A stretch of DNA of 64,000 bases, from assembly GCA_945869195.1 (NCBI GenBank), contig CAMBNV010000003.1, forward strand, positions 1 through 64,000, in the 5' to 3' direction. The notes under the pieces are model-generated. The model made no database searches. It was not told the origin of the DNA and saw only the letters and a list, made by a program, of their open reading frames with translations. Position 1 is the stretch's first letter; each line of letters starts with the position of its first letter. The stretch comes from Gemmatimonas phototrophica (GTDB taxonomy: Bacteria; Gemmatimonadota; Gemmatimonadetes; Gemmatimonadales; Gemmatimonadaceae). Of this stretch, positions 42,175 to 50,540 are shown piece by piece. The translations under genes were made by a program, and so were the position numbers.

Positions 42175-42860
42175 CGCCGACCGCCGGCACTCAGGCCGGT
42201 GAGATCGCGCACGCGCTCGAAAGTGAGGTGGCTGAGCGACTCGACCCAGGCGTCGCCCTCGACTGCTTCGTGCGCCGGGAGCGGGCCGACACCAACGCTG
42301 GCGATTCCTGCCGCACGCGCAGCACGCAGCCCGACCACCGTGTCCTCCACCGCGAGCGCTCGCAGCTGCTGGCCTGGAAAGAGTTGACCAACGCGCGCGA
42401 GGGCCGCGAGCCAGGGGTCAGGCGCCGGCTTCGACGGGGTCACGTCCTCCACGGTGATGACGGGCCGGAAGAGCCCCTCGAGGCCGGCGAGATCAAGGAT
42501 GAATGTCACCTCACGGCGCGATGCGCGCGTTACGAGCGAGAGCCGGCAGTGCGAGGCGAGACCTTCGAGTGCGAGCTGCGCATCGCGCGCGAGCGGGAGT
42601 CCCTTGCCCACGCGGGCCCCGAACGCACGTTCGGCGCGGAGGCGCCCGAGTTCGACCGCGGTTTCGTCGTCGGGAGCACCGGCGCCGCGGCGAATGCGAC
42701 GCACCGCCTCCTCGGTCGAGTGGCCGGTCGCGAGCGCAAACAGTGGGGCATCTACGATGATTCCCTCGACCGCAAGCGATTCCACGAGCGCGGCGTGGCG
42801 TGCCACCGTGGTATCGGCGATGACACCTTCGAATTCGATGAGAAGGACCGGGACATCCAT
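42171..42860 (-). CDS. HAD-like hydrolase (beta-phosphoglucomutase-like subfamily) with noncanonical motif I
   Basis: MDVPVLLIEFEGVIADTT...SLVTRAS...PSKPAPDPW...ALAVEDTVVGLRAARAAGI. Confidence 0.85.
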   Translation of the reverse strand: MDVPVLLIEFEGVIADTTVARHAALVESLAVEGIIVDAPLFALATGHSTEEAVRRIRRGAGAPDDETAVELGRLRAERAFGARVGKGLPLARDAQLALEGLASHCRLSLVTRASRREVTFILDLAGLEGLFRPVITVEDVTPSKPAPDPWLAALARVGQLFPGQQLRALAVEDTVVGLRAARAAGIASVGVGPLPAHEAVEGDAWVESLSHLTFERVRDLTGLSAGGRR

Positions 42861-42870
42861 GCAGGGAATC

Positions 42871-44160
42871 CTAACGGGGCCGCTCGGCTCGAGCGTACGT
42901 CTCGTCCAGTAGTTCGACCGGATGGCGGGTTGTCACGGCGCTCCCAGAGAGGCAGAGACCGCCTCCAATCTGCATAAGACACCCTGGATTTCCTGTGGCG
43001 ACAATCTCCGCCCCAGACTCGACGATCCGCGACAGTTTTGGCGCGAGAACGCGCTCGGCCACGTCCGGCAGCAGGAGATTGAAAATGCCCGCACTCCCGC
43101 AGCACTGGTCGCTGTCGGCGAGCGGCACGAGATTGATGCCGCTCACTGCCTGGAGTACGGCGAGCGGCGCGTCGACGATCCGTTGGGCGTGCTGTAGGTG
43201 ACAGGGCGCGTCATACGCGACGCGGGTGGCGACAGGCGTGCCGAGTCGTGGGTGCCGCTCATCAGCGCCAGCTCTGACAGCTGGTCCCGCGCTCGCGAGT
43301 AGTTGGTGCACGTCACGCACCTTCGCGCCGAACGCGGTCGCGCGGTCCGCCCACGCCGAATCGTCGGCGAGGAGGTGACCGTACTCGCGGCACATCGCGC
43401 CGCACCCGGCGGAGTTGAGCACCACCACCTCGGCACCGCTCCGCTCAAACGCGGCAATATTGGCGCGGGCGAGCGCACGCGCCATCACGGCATCGCCGGC
43501 ATGGGCATGCAAGGCGCCGCAGCATCGCTGGTCGGCGGTTACGCGCATCTTCCATCCATTGACGGTGAGTGTGCGCTCGGTGGCCCGGTTTACGTCCGTG
43601 AACAGTCCTTCCATCACGCAGCCTGTGAGCAACGACACGGTGCCGCGCGCGCCGTCGCCGCGCGCGTCGTACGAGGCAGGTGCGGGACGAGCGCTTGACG
43701 CGAGCATGGCAAACGGCATGGCGAGCCGCGCGGGCAACAGTCGCGCGAGCAGGGCGGCGATTCCGCTCCAGCGGATGAGGCGGGCGATCGCCAGGACACT
43801 CCGGAGCGCCCACTCGGTCGCGAAGAGGCGCAGTACGAGGCGCGCGACGAGCGGGAGTGGGCGGTGTGTCACGAGCGACTCACGGGTCGCCTCGAGCAGT
43901 TGGCCGTACGGCACACCGCTTGGGCAGGCCGTTTCGCAGCCACGACAACCGAGACACTGATCCAGATGTCGGCGGACCGCGGGGTCGTCGGGATTTACAC
44001 TGCCATCGAGAAGGGCGCCCATCAACAGCAGGCGACCCCGCGGCGAGTCGTTCTCGTCCTCGAGAGCGAGATACGTTGGGCAGGCCGGGAGACAGAAGCC
44101 GCAGTGCACGCAGGAGTCGAGGCCAGCGCGCGCGCGCTGGAGGGGGGCGAGCGTGTTCAC
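42871..44160 (-). CDS. glcF: Glycolate oxidase iron-sulfur subunit
   Basis: CVHCGFCLPACPTYLALEDENDSPRGRL; CLGCRGCETACPSGVPYG; CCG domains (CCGALHAHAGD, CCGSAGIFNLL). Confidence 0.92.
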   Translation of the reverse strand: MNTLAPLQRARAGLDSCVHCGFCLPACPTYLALEDENDSPRGRLLLMGALLDGSVNPDDPAVRRHLDQCLGCRGCETACPSGVPYGQLLEATRESLVTHRPLPLVARLVLRLFATEWALRSVLAIARLIRWSGIAALLARLLPARLAMPFAMLASSARPAPASYDARGDGARGTVSLLTGCVMEGLFTDVNRATERTLTVNGWKMRVTADQRCCGALHAHAGDAVMARALARANIAAFERSGAEVVVLNSAGCGAMCREYGHLLADDSAWADRATAFGAKVRDVHQLLASAGPAVRAGADERHPRLGTPVATRVAYDAPCHLQHAQRIVDAPLAVLQAVSGINLVPLADSDQCCGSAGIFNLLLPDVAERVLAPKLSRIVESGAEIVATGNPGCLMQIGGGLCLSGSAVTTRHPVELLDETYARAERPR

Positions 44161-45068
44161 GCGACCTCACCGAGGAGACCGCGATTGAGTACCCGCGCCG
44201 GGTCGAATCGCTCCCGCAGGCGCGACGAGAGCGAGTCCCAGCGCCAGAGTGTCGCGCGCGCCGCCGGCGCGCCTCGCTGACGGATCGCGTTCCAGGTCCG
44301 CGCGTCCACCTCATACGCAACACCAAGCGCCCGGATCGCTCCTCGCGCTGCCGCGACCAGCGTCGCGTTTCCCCCAATGCGCACGAGCCAGCGCGCCGCA
44401 CCGAGTCCGAGTTCGCGCGCGTCCGGCGCGGAGACTCGCTCGCAGCCGAGCGGAGCGAAGGGACCGTCGGCGAACGCGCGCACCGTGGCATCGGTCGACT
44501 CCGTCGCGGCGAGTGCCCAGGTCTCGTCGACCGCCGGTTGCGAGCGCAGGCGCAGATGTACCTGCGTGATCACCGCAAGCGTGCCCCACGAACCGGTGAC
44601 GGCGCGAGTGAGGTCGAAGCCCGCGACGTTCTTCACGACGCGTGCGCCGGCCGCGATCACGCGTCCCGTGCCGTCGACGCACTCGACCCCCAGCGCGAGC
44701 GTGCTCGGCCGGCCCAGCTGTGCGGCGAATGGTCCGGCCGTGCCGGTTGCGATTGTGGCACCGACGGTGCCGCGGTCGTCGCCCCAAGGAAAGAGCGGGC
44801 ACCACTGGCCGTGCACCCGTGTCGCGGCTTCGAGCTCGGCGAGCGTCGTGCCGGCCCCCGCCGAGAGCGTGAGATCCTCGGGCCGGTACGAGGTGATCCC
44901 GGTGAACGCTCCTAGGGAGAGTTCTGCATCTGCCTGGACCGCGTGGCCCACGTCCATCCAGGTGCCGGCTCCCCGCAGGCGCAGCACGCGCCCCCGCGTC
45001 GCAGCGTCGCGGATGCTCTCCGCGACCTCGGTGACAGTCTTTGGCTCGAATCGTACGAGCGAGTTCAT
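44157..45068 (-). CDS. glcE: FAD-binding glycolate oxidase subunit
   Basis: FAD_binding_4-like: GRVLRLRGAGTWMDVGHA, LTLSAGAGTTLAELEAATRVHGQWCPLFPWGDDRGTVGATIATGTAGP. Confidence 0.88.
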   Translation of the reverse strand: MNSLVRFEPKTVTEVAESIRDAATRGRVLRLRGAGTWMDVGHAVQADAELSLGAFTGITSYRPEDLTLSAGAGTTLAELEAATRVHGQWCPLFPWGDDRGTVGATIATGTAGPFAAQLGRPSTLALGVECVDGTGRVIAAGARVVKNVAGFDLTRAVTGSWGTLAVITQVHLRLRSQPAVDETWALAATESTDATVRAFADGPFAPLGCERVSAPDARELGLGAARWLVRIGGNATLVAAARGAIRALGVAYEVDARTWNAIRQRGAPAARATLWRWDSLSSRLRERFDPARVLNRGLLGEVA

Positions 45069-46519
45069 CTGGTCTCACCCGCCCGCGCGCCGTGGCGCGT
45101 CGACGCCACGCCGTGCCACTCCCTGCAGGCGCGGACGGGCACGACTTTTCCGGGATTCGCACGTCGCTCCGGATCGAAGACCGCGCGCAGGGAGCACATC
45201 GCGTCAAGCGTATCCGCCGTGAAGAGCTGCTCCATATAGGGCAACTTGTCGAGCCCAACGCCATGCTCGCCGGTGATGGTGCCGCCAGCCGCAATGCATC
45301 GCGTCATGATCTCGGTCATGGCCGCGTGGACCCGTGCCGACTCGTCGGCGTTGTGGGCGTTATACGGGATGTTCGGATGCAGGTTGCCGTCACCAGCGTG
45401 GAAGACGTTACAGATTCGCACGCGGTGCCGATCGCCGATCGCGGCGATGTCATCGAGCAACTCGGCGAGCATCGACCGCGGCACGACCGCGTCCTGCACG
45501 ACGAGGTGAGGCGCCACACGCCCCATCGCGCCGAATGCCTTCTTGCGTCCCAGCCAGAGTCGCGCGCGCTCGGCGGCGTCGTGGGCGACCCGCACGGTGC
45601 GTGCGCCGGCGGCGCGGCAGAGCCGCTCCACGGCCCACACGTCATCGTCCAGTCCGGCGGCGGCGCCATCGACCTCGATGAGCAGAACGGCCGCCGCATC
45701 GCGGGGATAGCCCGCGGCATACACGCTGGACTCGACCGCCTCGATCGTCGGCTGGTCCATGAGTTCGAGCGCCGCTGGCATGATCCCCGCCGCGATTATC
45801 CGCGAGGTGGCATCGGCGGCGTCACGCACGCGGGTGAAGTCGGCGAGCAGCGTGCAGACGCGCTCAGGGTCCGGCGTCAGGCGGACGGTCACATCCACCA
45901 CCACGCCAAAGCACCCCTCGCTCCCGACAAACGCGCCGAGCAGGTCGTAGCCGCCTTGGGTCCCGTCGTCGCGGGCGACGTCGCCGCGATCGAGTATGAC
46001 CACCTCACCGCTTGGCAGCACGACCGTCGCGCGGATCGCATGGTCGAGGGTGACGCCGTACTTGAGGCAGTGCGGACCGCCCGCATTCTCGGCGATGTTG
46101 CCGCCGATGGTGCAGGCCGTCTGCGACGAGGGGTCGGGCGCATAGTGCAGTCGGTGCGGCGCGCCCGCCCGCGTGAGGGCCGCGTTCACGACGCCGGGCT
46201 CCACCGTCGCCGTGCGCGCGATCGGATCGAGGGCGAGGATCCGCTTGAGACGGTGGAGCCCCAACAGCGTGATGTCGTCGGCGAGTGCCCCACCGGAGAG
46301 CCCCGTGCCGGCACCGCGCGACACGAATGGTGCGCCGGCCGCGGCGAGCACCCGAACAACCTCGATGAGTTCGTCCCGTGTTCCGGGAAAGACGGCGCGC
46401 GCGGGCGCACGCTGGAGTCCCGGCAGCGCGTCGGAGCGGTAGACGAGTAGTTGGGTCGCGCGTGCGATCACGTGCGCGTCCCCAACGATGCGGCCGAGCT
46501 GCGCAGCGAGGGAGGTCAC
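45065..46519 (-). CDS. glcD: FAD-linked glycolate/lactate oxidase subunit
   Basis: FVSRGAGTGLSGGALADDITLLGLHRLKRIL; TIGGNIAENAGGPHCLKYGVT; GDGNLHPNIPYN; TGEHGVGLDKLPYM. Confidence 0.94.
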   Translation of the reverse strand: MTSLAAQLGRIVGDAHVIARATQLLVYRSDALPGLQRAPARAVFPGTRDELIEVVRVLAAAGAPFVSRGAGTGLSGGALADDITLLGLHRLKRILALDPIARTATVEPGVVNAALTRAGAPHRLHYAPDPSSQTACTIGGNIAENAGGPHCLKYGVTLDHAIRATVVLPSGEVVILDRGDVARDDGTQGGYDLLGAFVGSEGCFGVVVDVTVRLTPDPERVCTLLADFTRVRDAADATSRIIAAGIMPAALELMDQPTIEAVESSVYAAGYPRDAAAVLLIEVDGAAAGLDDDVWAVERLCRAAGARTVRVAHDAAERARLWLGRKKAFGAMGRVAPHLVVQDAVVPRSMLAELLDDIAAIGDRHRVRICNVFHAGDGNLHPNIPYNAHNADESARVHAAMTEIMTRCIAAGGTITGEHGVGLDKLPYMEQLFTADTLDAMCSLRAVFDPERRANPGKVVPVRACREWHGVASTRHGARAGETR

Positions 46520-46534
46520 GACCGGAAGCTATAC

Positions 46535-46568
46535 GACGGGGGCCCGGATTCGCATCCGGGCCCCCGTC
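46535..46568 (-). terminator. Terminator-like hairpin after sigma factor gene
   Basis: Perfect 15-bp inverted repeat GACGGGGGCCCGGAT - TCGC - ATCCGGGCCCCCGTC; no U-tract. Confidence 0.65.
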
Positions 46569-46621
46569 GATGACACTGCGTGATCTCTAGGTACGCGGTG
46601 ACGACCCTCTTCACCCGACGA

Positions 46622-47521
46622 TCAGGTCACCGCCCAAAAGCCGGCGAGGGAGCGACCCTCGGGCGAGGTACGGAGCTTGTCGAAGGCGCGCTCTCTTATC
46701 TGCCGGATGCGCTCGCGGGTCACGCCCATAAGTGCACCGATTTTCTCGAGGGTCAGCGCGTCGGCGCCCTCATCGAGGCCATAGTACAGGTTGAGGATCT
46801 TGCGTTCGCGCGGCGTGAGGTAGTGACGGAAGACGCGGTCGATGCACTCGCGCATGAGTTTGAAGTCAGTCCGCTCCTCGATCTCCACGCCATCGCCGCC
46901 GGCGAAGCGCTCGCCAAGCGTGGAGGCCTCGCGATCAGAGCGATCCACCGGAGCATCGAGCGAGAGTTCGGTAGAGGACATCGCCTTCGCGACTCGGACC
47001 TGCGCTGGAGTCTCGTCGAGCAGACGACCGATCTCTGAGTCGGTCGGGTCGCGCCGGAGCACCTGAGCCAGCACCGTCTCGGCGCGCGAAAGGCGGATGA
47101 GCTGGGAATTCTGGTTGAGCGGGATGCGAACCGAGCGCGTCTGCTCGGCGAGGGCCTTCAGAACCGCCTGACGCACCCACCAGACGGCGTACGAGATGAA
47201 CTTCACGCCCTGGTCTGGATCGAACTTGCGGACCGCCTTGAGCAGTCCCTCGTTGCCGATGGCGACGAGCTCAGAGAGGTCGAGGCCATGACCCTGATAC
47301 TTCTTGACGTAGCTGATCACAAACCGAAGGTTCGCCGTCACGAGCCGCTCGGCGGCGGCTTCATCGCCTTGCTGGGCCAATCGTGCTAGACGTCGTTCTT
47401 CGTTGATATCTTTGATGAGCGGGAGTTTCTGAATATCCGCGAGGTACTGGTCGAACGCCGAAGAGTGTGAGGAACGGAAGTAGCCCTTCGATCTCGTCTC
47501 ATTCGCGTTCTGCATGCCCAA
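46622..47521 (-). CDS. Primary-type sigma-70 RNA polymerase sigma factor (RpoD/SigA class, no region 1.1)
   Basis: FDQYLADIQKLPLI (1.2), DLSELVAIGNEGLLKAVRKFDPDQGVKFISYAVWWVRQAVLKAL (2), ALTLEKIGALMGVTRERIRQIRERAFDKLR (4.2). Confidence 0.93.
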   Translation of the reverse strand: MGMQNANETRSKGYFRSSHSSAFDQYLADIQKLPLIKDINEERRLARLAQQGDEAAAERLVTANLRFVISYVKKYQGHGLDLSELVAIGNEGLLKAVRKFDPDQGVKFISYAVWWVRQAVLKALAEQTRSVRIPLNQNSQLIRLSRAETVLAQVLRRDPTDSEIGRLLDETPAQVRVAKAMSSTELSLDAPVDRSDREASTLGERFAGGDGVEIEERTDFKLMRECIDRVFRHYLTPRERKILNLYYGLDEGADALTLEKIGALMGVTRERIRQIRERAFDKLRTSPEGRSLAGFWAVT

Positions 47522-47621
47522 CCCCGTTGCCGCGTGTGAAGGGAAGTGATGATGTGAGCAACATCACTTTTTACGCAATCAAGGACGCTCGGTACCGGCT
47601 CGGACTGGCCGGGATACGTAG

Positions 47622-47649
47622 GCTATACATGGGACTTGAGTCCGGTCAA
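47622..47649 (-). promoter_or_regulatory. Candidate promoter of the sigma factor gene
   Basis: Minus strand TTGACC - 16 nt - TATAGC; preceded by a direct repeat TTGACCGTTGACC. Confidence 0.5.
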
Positions 47650-47727
47650 CGGTCAAGAAGTGTGCCAAGGCGACAGTATCCAGCCATCTACGCACTATCT
47701 CGTTGTGGTTAAACAGGTTAGGGCAAC

Positions 47728-48822
47728 TTACACATGTTTGATGGCGTTCAGGATCTCGGCCTCGGTTACGCGAACCCCGTACTGCGTCTCGCCGCCTGCC
47801 ATCTCGCCGAGCGCCCGCGGCAGCGCGAACTCGACCTGGCCCGCGCGTGTTTTTTTGTCGGTGCGCGTCGCGGTGACCACCTCGGCGGGGCTCACGCCGG
47901 CGGGCAACCGCACCGGGAGTCCTGCTGCAGCACAGACTGTCGCAATCGCGTCGGCGAGGCCGTGCTCGGCGAGTTGCAGTTGCTCAGCGAGGCGCGCCTC
48001 GGCGACCATGCCGATCGCGATCGCTTCGCCGTGCGCCACGCCGTAGGCGGTCACCTGTTCGATTGCGTGGCCGATCGTGTGCCCAAAGTTGAGCACCTTC
48101 CGCAGTCCACTCTCGCGTTCATCCTGCTGCACGACCTCTACCTTGATTTCGATCGAGCGACGGACGAGGTGGAGCTGGGTCTCGTCGTCTGGCGCATCGC
48201 CGAGCAGGATCTGGCGCAGGCGACTCGCGATCCAGGCAAAATAGGAGGCGTCGGCGATCACGCCATGTTTGATCGACTCGGCGAGGCCGGATCGCAGTTC
48301 GTGCGGTGGCAGCGACGTGAGCAGGCTGGGATCGACGAGGACGAGCGTCGGGTGATGGAACGCTCCGATCAGATTCTTCCCCGCATGGGTGTCGACGCCG
48401 GTCTTGCCGCCAATCGAGGAGTCGACCATCGCCAGGAGCGTGGTCGGCACCTGGATGAATGGTACGCCGCGTAGGTAGGTCGCTGCGACGAAGCCTGCGA
48501 GGTCGCCGGTGACGCCGCCGCCGAGGGCGATGATCACCGTATCGCGGCCGCACCCTCCCGTGATCAACTGGTCGCTCAGCGTACCCCAGCTCTGGCGTGT
48601 TTTGTGGCGCTCGCCTGCTGGGAAGGTGAGGAGAAGCGGTGCTCGGGCGTCGGCGCCAAACGACGCGAGGGCGCGTTCGCCAAGGAGCGCCGCCACCTGT
48701 TGGTCGGCGATGATCGCAACGCGGTGGCCGGGGAGCTGCGCGACAACGCGGGGGCCGAGCGAATCAAGCGCGCCCCGTGCGATCTCGATTGTCGCGCCGT
48801 GGAGGGTCAGCGATACGGCCAC
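47728..48822 (-). CDS. aroB: 3-dehydroquinate synthase
   Basis: IALGGGVTGDLAGFVAATYLRGVPFIQVPTTLLAMVDSSIGGKTGVDTHAGKNLIGAFHHP. Confidence 0.95.
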   Translation of the reverse strand: MAVSLTLHGATIEIARGALDSLGPRVVAQLPGHRVAIIADQQVAALLGERALASFGADARAPLLLTFPAGERHKTRQSWGTLSDQLITGGCGRDTVIIALGGGVTGDLAGFVAATYLRGVPFIQVPTTLLAMVDSSIGGKTGVDTHAGKNLIGAFHHPTLVLVDPSLLTSLPPHELRSGLAESIKHGVIADASYFAWIASRLRQILLGDAPDDETQLHLVRRSIEIKVEVVQQDERESGLRKVLNFGHTIGHAIEQVTAYGVAHGEAIAIGMVAEARLAEQLQLAEHGLADAIATVCAAAGLPVRLPAGVSPAEVVTATRTDKKTRAGQVEFALPRALGEMAGGETQYGVRVTEAEILNAIKHV

Positions 48823-48823
48823 G

Positions 48824-49375
48824 CTACCAGGTCACTTCGCCGGCACCGGCGCGTCGGTTGGCGACTCTGGCGAGAATGAAGAGTAGATCCGAGAGGCGGT
48901 TGAGGTAGATGACCACGATCTGCGGAATCTGCGTCTCGCGCTGCAGGTGGATCACCGCGCGTTCGGCGCGTCGACAGGTCGTCCGCGCGACGTGCAGCGC
49001 CGCAGCCTTCGGCGTCCCGCCAGGGAGGATGAAGGCCTTGAGCGGCTCGAGTTCGGCTTCGCCGTCGTCGATCGCCTGCTCCAGTTGGGCGATGCGCGCG
49101 TCGGAGATGCGGGCTTTTTGCAGCTGCTCTTTCATCTTCTCTATATCTGGTGTCGCGAGTAGTGCGCCCAGCGAGAAGAGGTCGCGCTGCACGGGGGCGA
49201 GGACCTCGTCGATGCGCGACATTACCTCGATGGCGCGCGCCATGCCGATGACCGCATTGAGTTCGTCGATCTCGCCGTAGGCGGCGACGCGCGGATGGTC
49301 CTTGGAGACACGTCCTCCGCCGAAGAGTCCCGTGTCGCCCTCGTCTCCGGTCTTGGTGTAAATCTTGGTCGTCAT
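48824..49375 (-). CDS. ATP:cob(I)alamin adenosyltransferase (PduO type)
   Basis: KIYTKTGDEGDTGLFGGGRVSKDHPRVAAYGEIDELNAVIG; C-terminal RRAERAVIHL...YLNRLSDLLFILAR. Confidence 0.94.
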   Translation of the reverse strand: MTTKIYTKTGDEGDTGLFGGGRVSKDHPRVAAYGEIDELNAVIGMARAIEVMSRIDEVLAPVQRDLFSLGALLATPDIEKMKEQLQKARISDARIAQLEQAIDDGEAELEPLKAFILPGGTPKAAALHVARTTCRRAERAVIHLQRETQIPQIVVIYLNRLSDLLFILARVANRRAGAGEVTW

Positions 49376-49519
49376 ACGAGAAAAATAGAGGGTAAGGATG
49401 CCGGTCGCGCCAACTTGCGGAGGAGGCGGACGTTGCTTGACACCCGGCGGGGCATGCGGACGGAATCGAATGGGAGAGTGCCCGTTGTCCGGGCGGCTTC
49501 AGAGAGCGAACTTAATAGG

Positions 49520-50539
49520 ATGGCCTCCCACGAAATTCGCGACCTTTCTATTATCGGCGCGGGACCGACCGGGCTGTTCGCGCTCTTCTATGCTGGCATG
49601 CGCGGGGCCACGGCGCAAATCCTCGATGCCCTGCCGCAGGCCGGCGGCCAGCTCGCCGCCCTCTATCCTGAGAAGTTCGTTTTCGACGTGGCGGGGTTTC
49701 CGAAGGTACTCGCGAAAGATCTGGTCGCATCGCTTCTCATGCAGGCCGGGCAGTTTGGACAACCGATCCATCTCGCCCAGCAGGTGATTGGCCTCGAGGA
49801 GGCCGACGGGATTTTCACCCTCGTGACCGAAACTGACCGCTTCCCGTCGCGCGCGATCATCATCGCCGCCGGGATCGGTGCTTTCACGCCGCGGCGCCTC
49901 CCGCAGGCGTGCGCGGCCCCCTGGTACGGTAGGGGGATCCACGACGTTGTCCTCGAGCCGAAGCAGTTTGCCGGCCAGCACGTGACGATCATCGGCGGTG
50001 GTGACACGGCGTTCGACTGGGCGCACCAGCTTGACGGCGTGGCAAAATCAATCACGCTGGTGCACCGCAGCGACCGGTTCCGTGCGCATCAGGCGACCGT
50101 CGATGCGGTACTGGCTTCGGCGTCCCAGGGCCGCAGCGCCGTGCACACGTTCCACGAGCTATCTGACGTGATCGCCGAGGACGGGCGCATCGTGGCCATC
50201 GAGCTCAAGGACATCAAGACCAAACTCACCAAACGAGTCGATTGCGATGTCGTGCTCCCGATGCTCGGATTCGTGAGCGATATGGGAATACTGCTCGAGT
50301 GGGGCCTGCAGGTCGCCAAGGACGAAATCTCCGTCACGCAGACGATGGAGACGGGCCGCCCGGGTATCTGGGCCTGTGGAGATGTGAACACCTACCCCGG
50401 CAAGCTGAAGCTCATCGCGACCGGGTTTGCGGAGTCGTCCATTGCAGTGAACCAGGCGGTGCATTGGGTGTATCCCGAAAAGAAAGTCAATCCGGGACAC
50501 TCCTCCAACCTCGCCGTCTTCGGGCAAAAGGACGATTGA
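49520..50539 (+). CDS. Thioredoxin reductase-like ferredoxin-NADP+ reductase
   Basis: IRDLSIIGAGPTGLFALFYAGMRG; VTIIGGGDTAFDWAHQL; GIWACGDVNTYPGKLKLIATGFAESSIAVNQAVHWVYPEKKVNPGHSS. Confidence 0.9.
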   Translation: MASHEIRDLSIIGAGPTGLFALFYAGMRGATAQILDALPQAGGQLAALYPEKFVFDVAGFPKVLAKDLVASLLMQAGQFGQPIHLAQQVIGLEEADGIFTLVTETDRFPSRAIIIAAGIGAFTPRRLPQACAAPWYGRGIHDVVLEPKQFAGQHVTIIGGGDTAFDWAHQLDGVAKSITLVHRSDRFRAHQATVDAVLASASQGRSAVHTFHELSDVIAEDGRIVAIELKDIKTKLTKRVDCDVVLPMLGFVSDMGILLEWGLQVAKDEISVTQTMETGRPGIWACGDVNTYPGKLKLIATGFAESSIAVNQAVHWVYPEKKVNPGHSSNLAVFGQKDD

Positions 50540-50540
50540 C

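Noticed and set aside
45041-46450. 469-aa plus-strand ORF opposite glcD
   Set aside because: Antisense shadow of a well-supported GlcD coding sequence.
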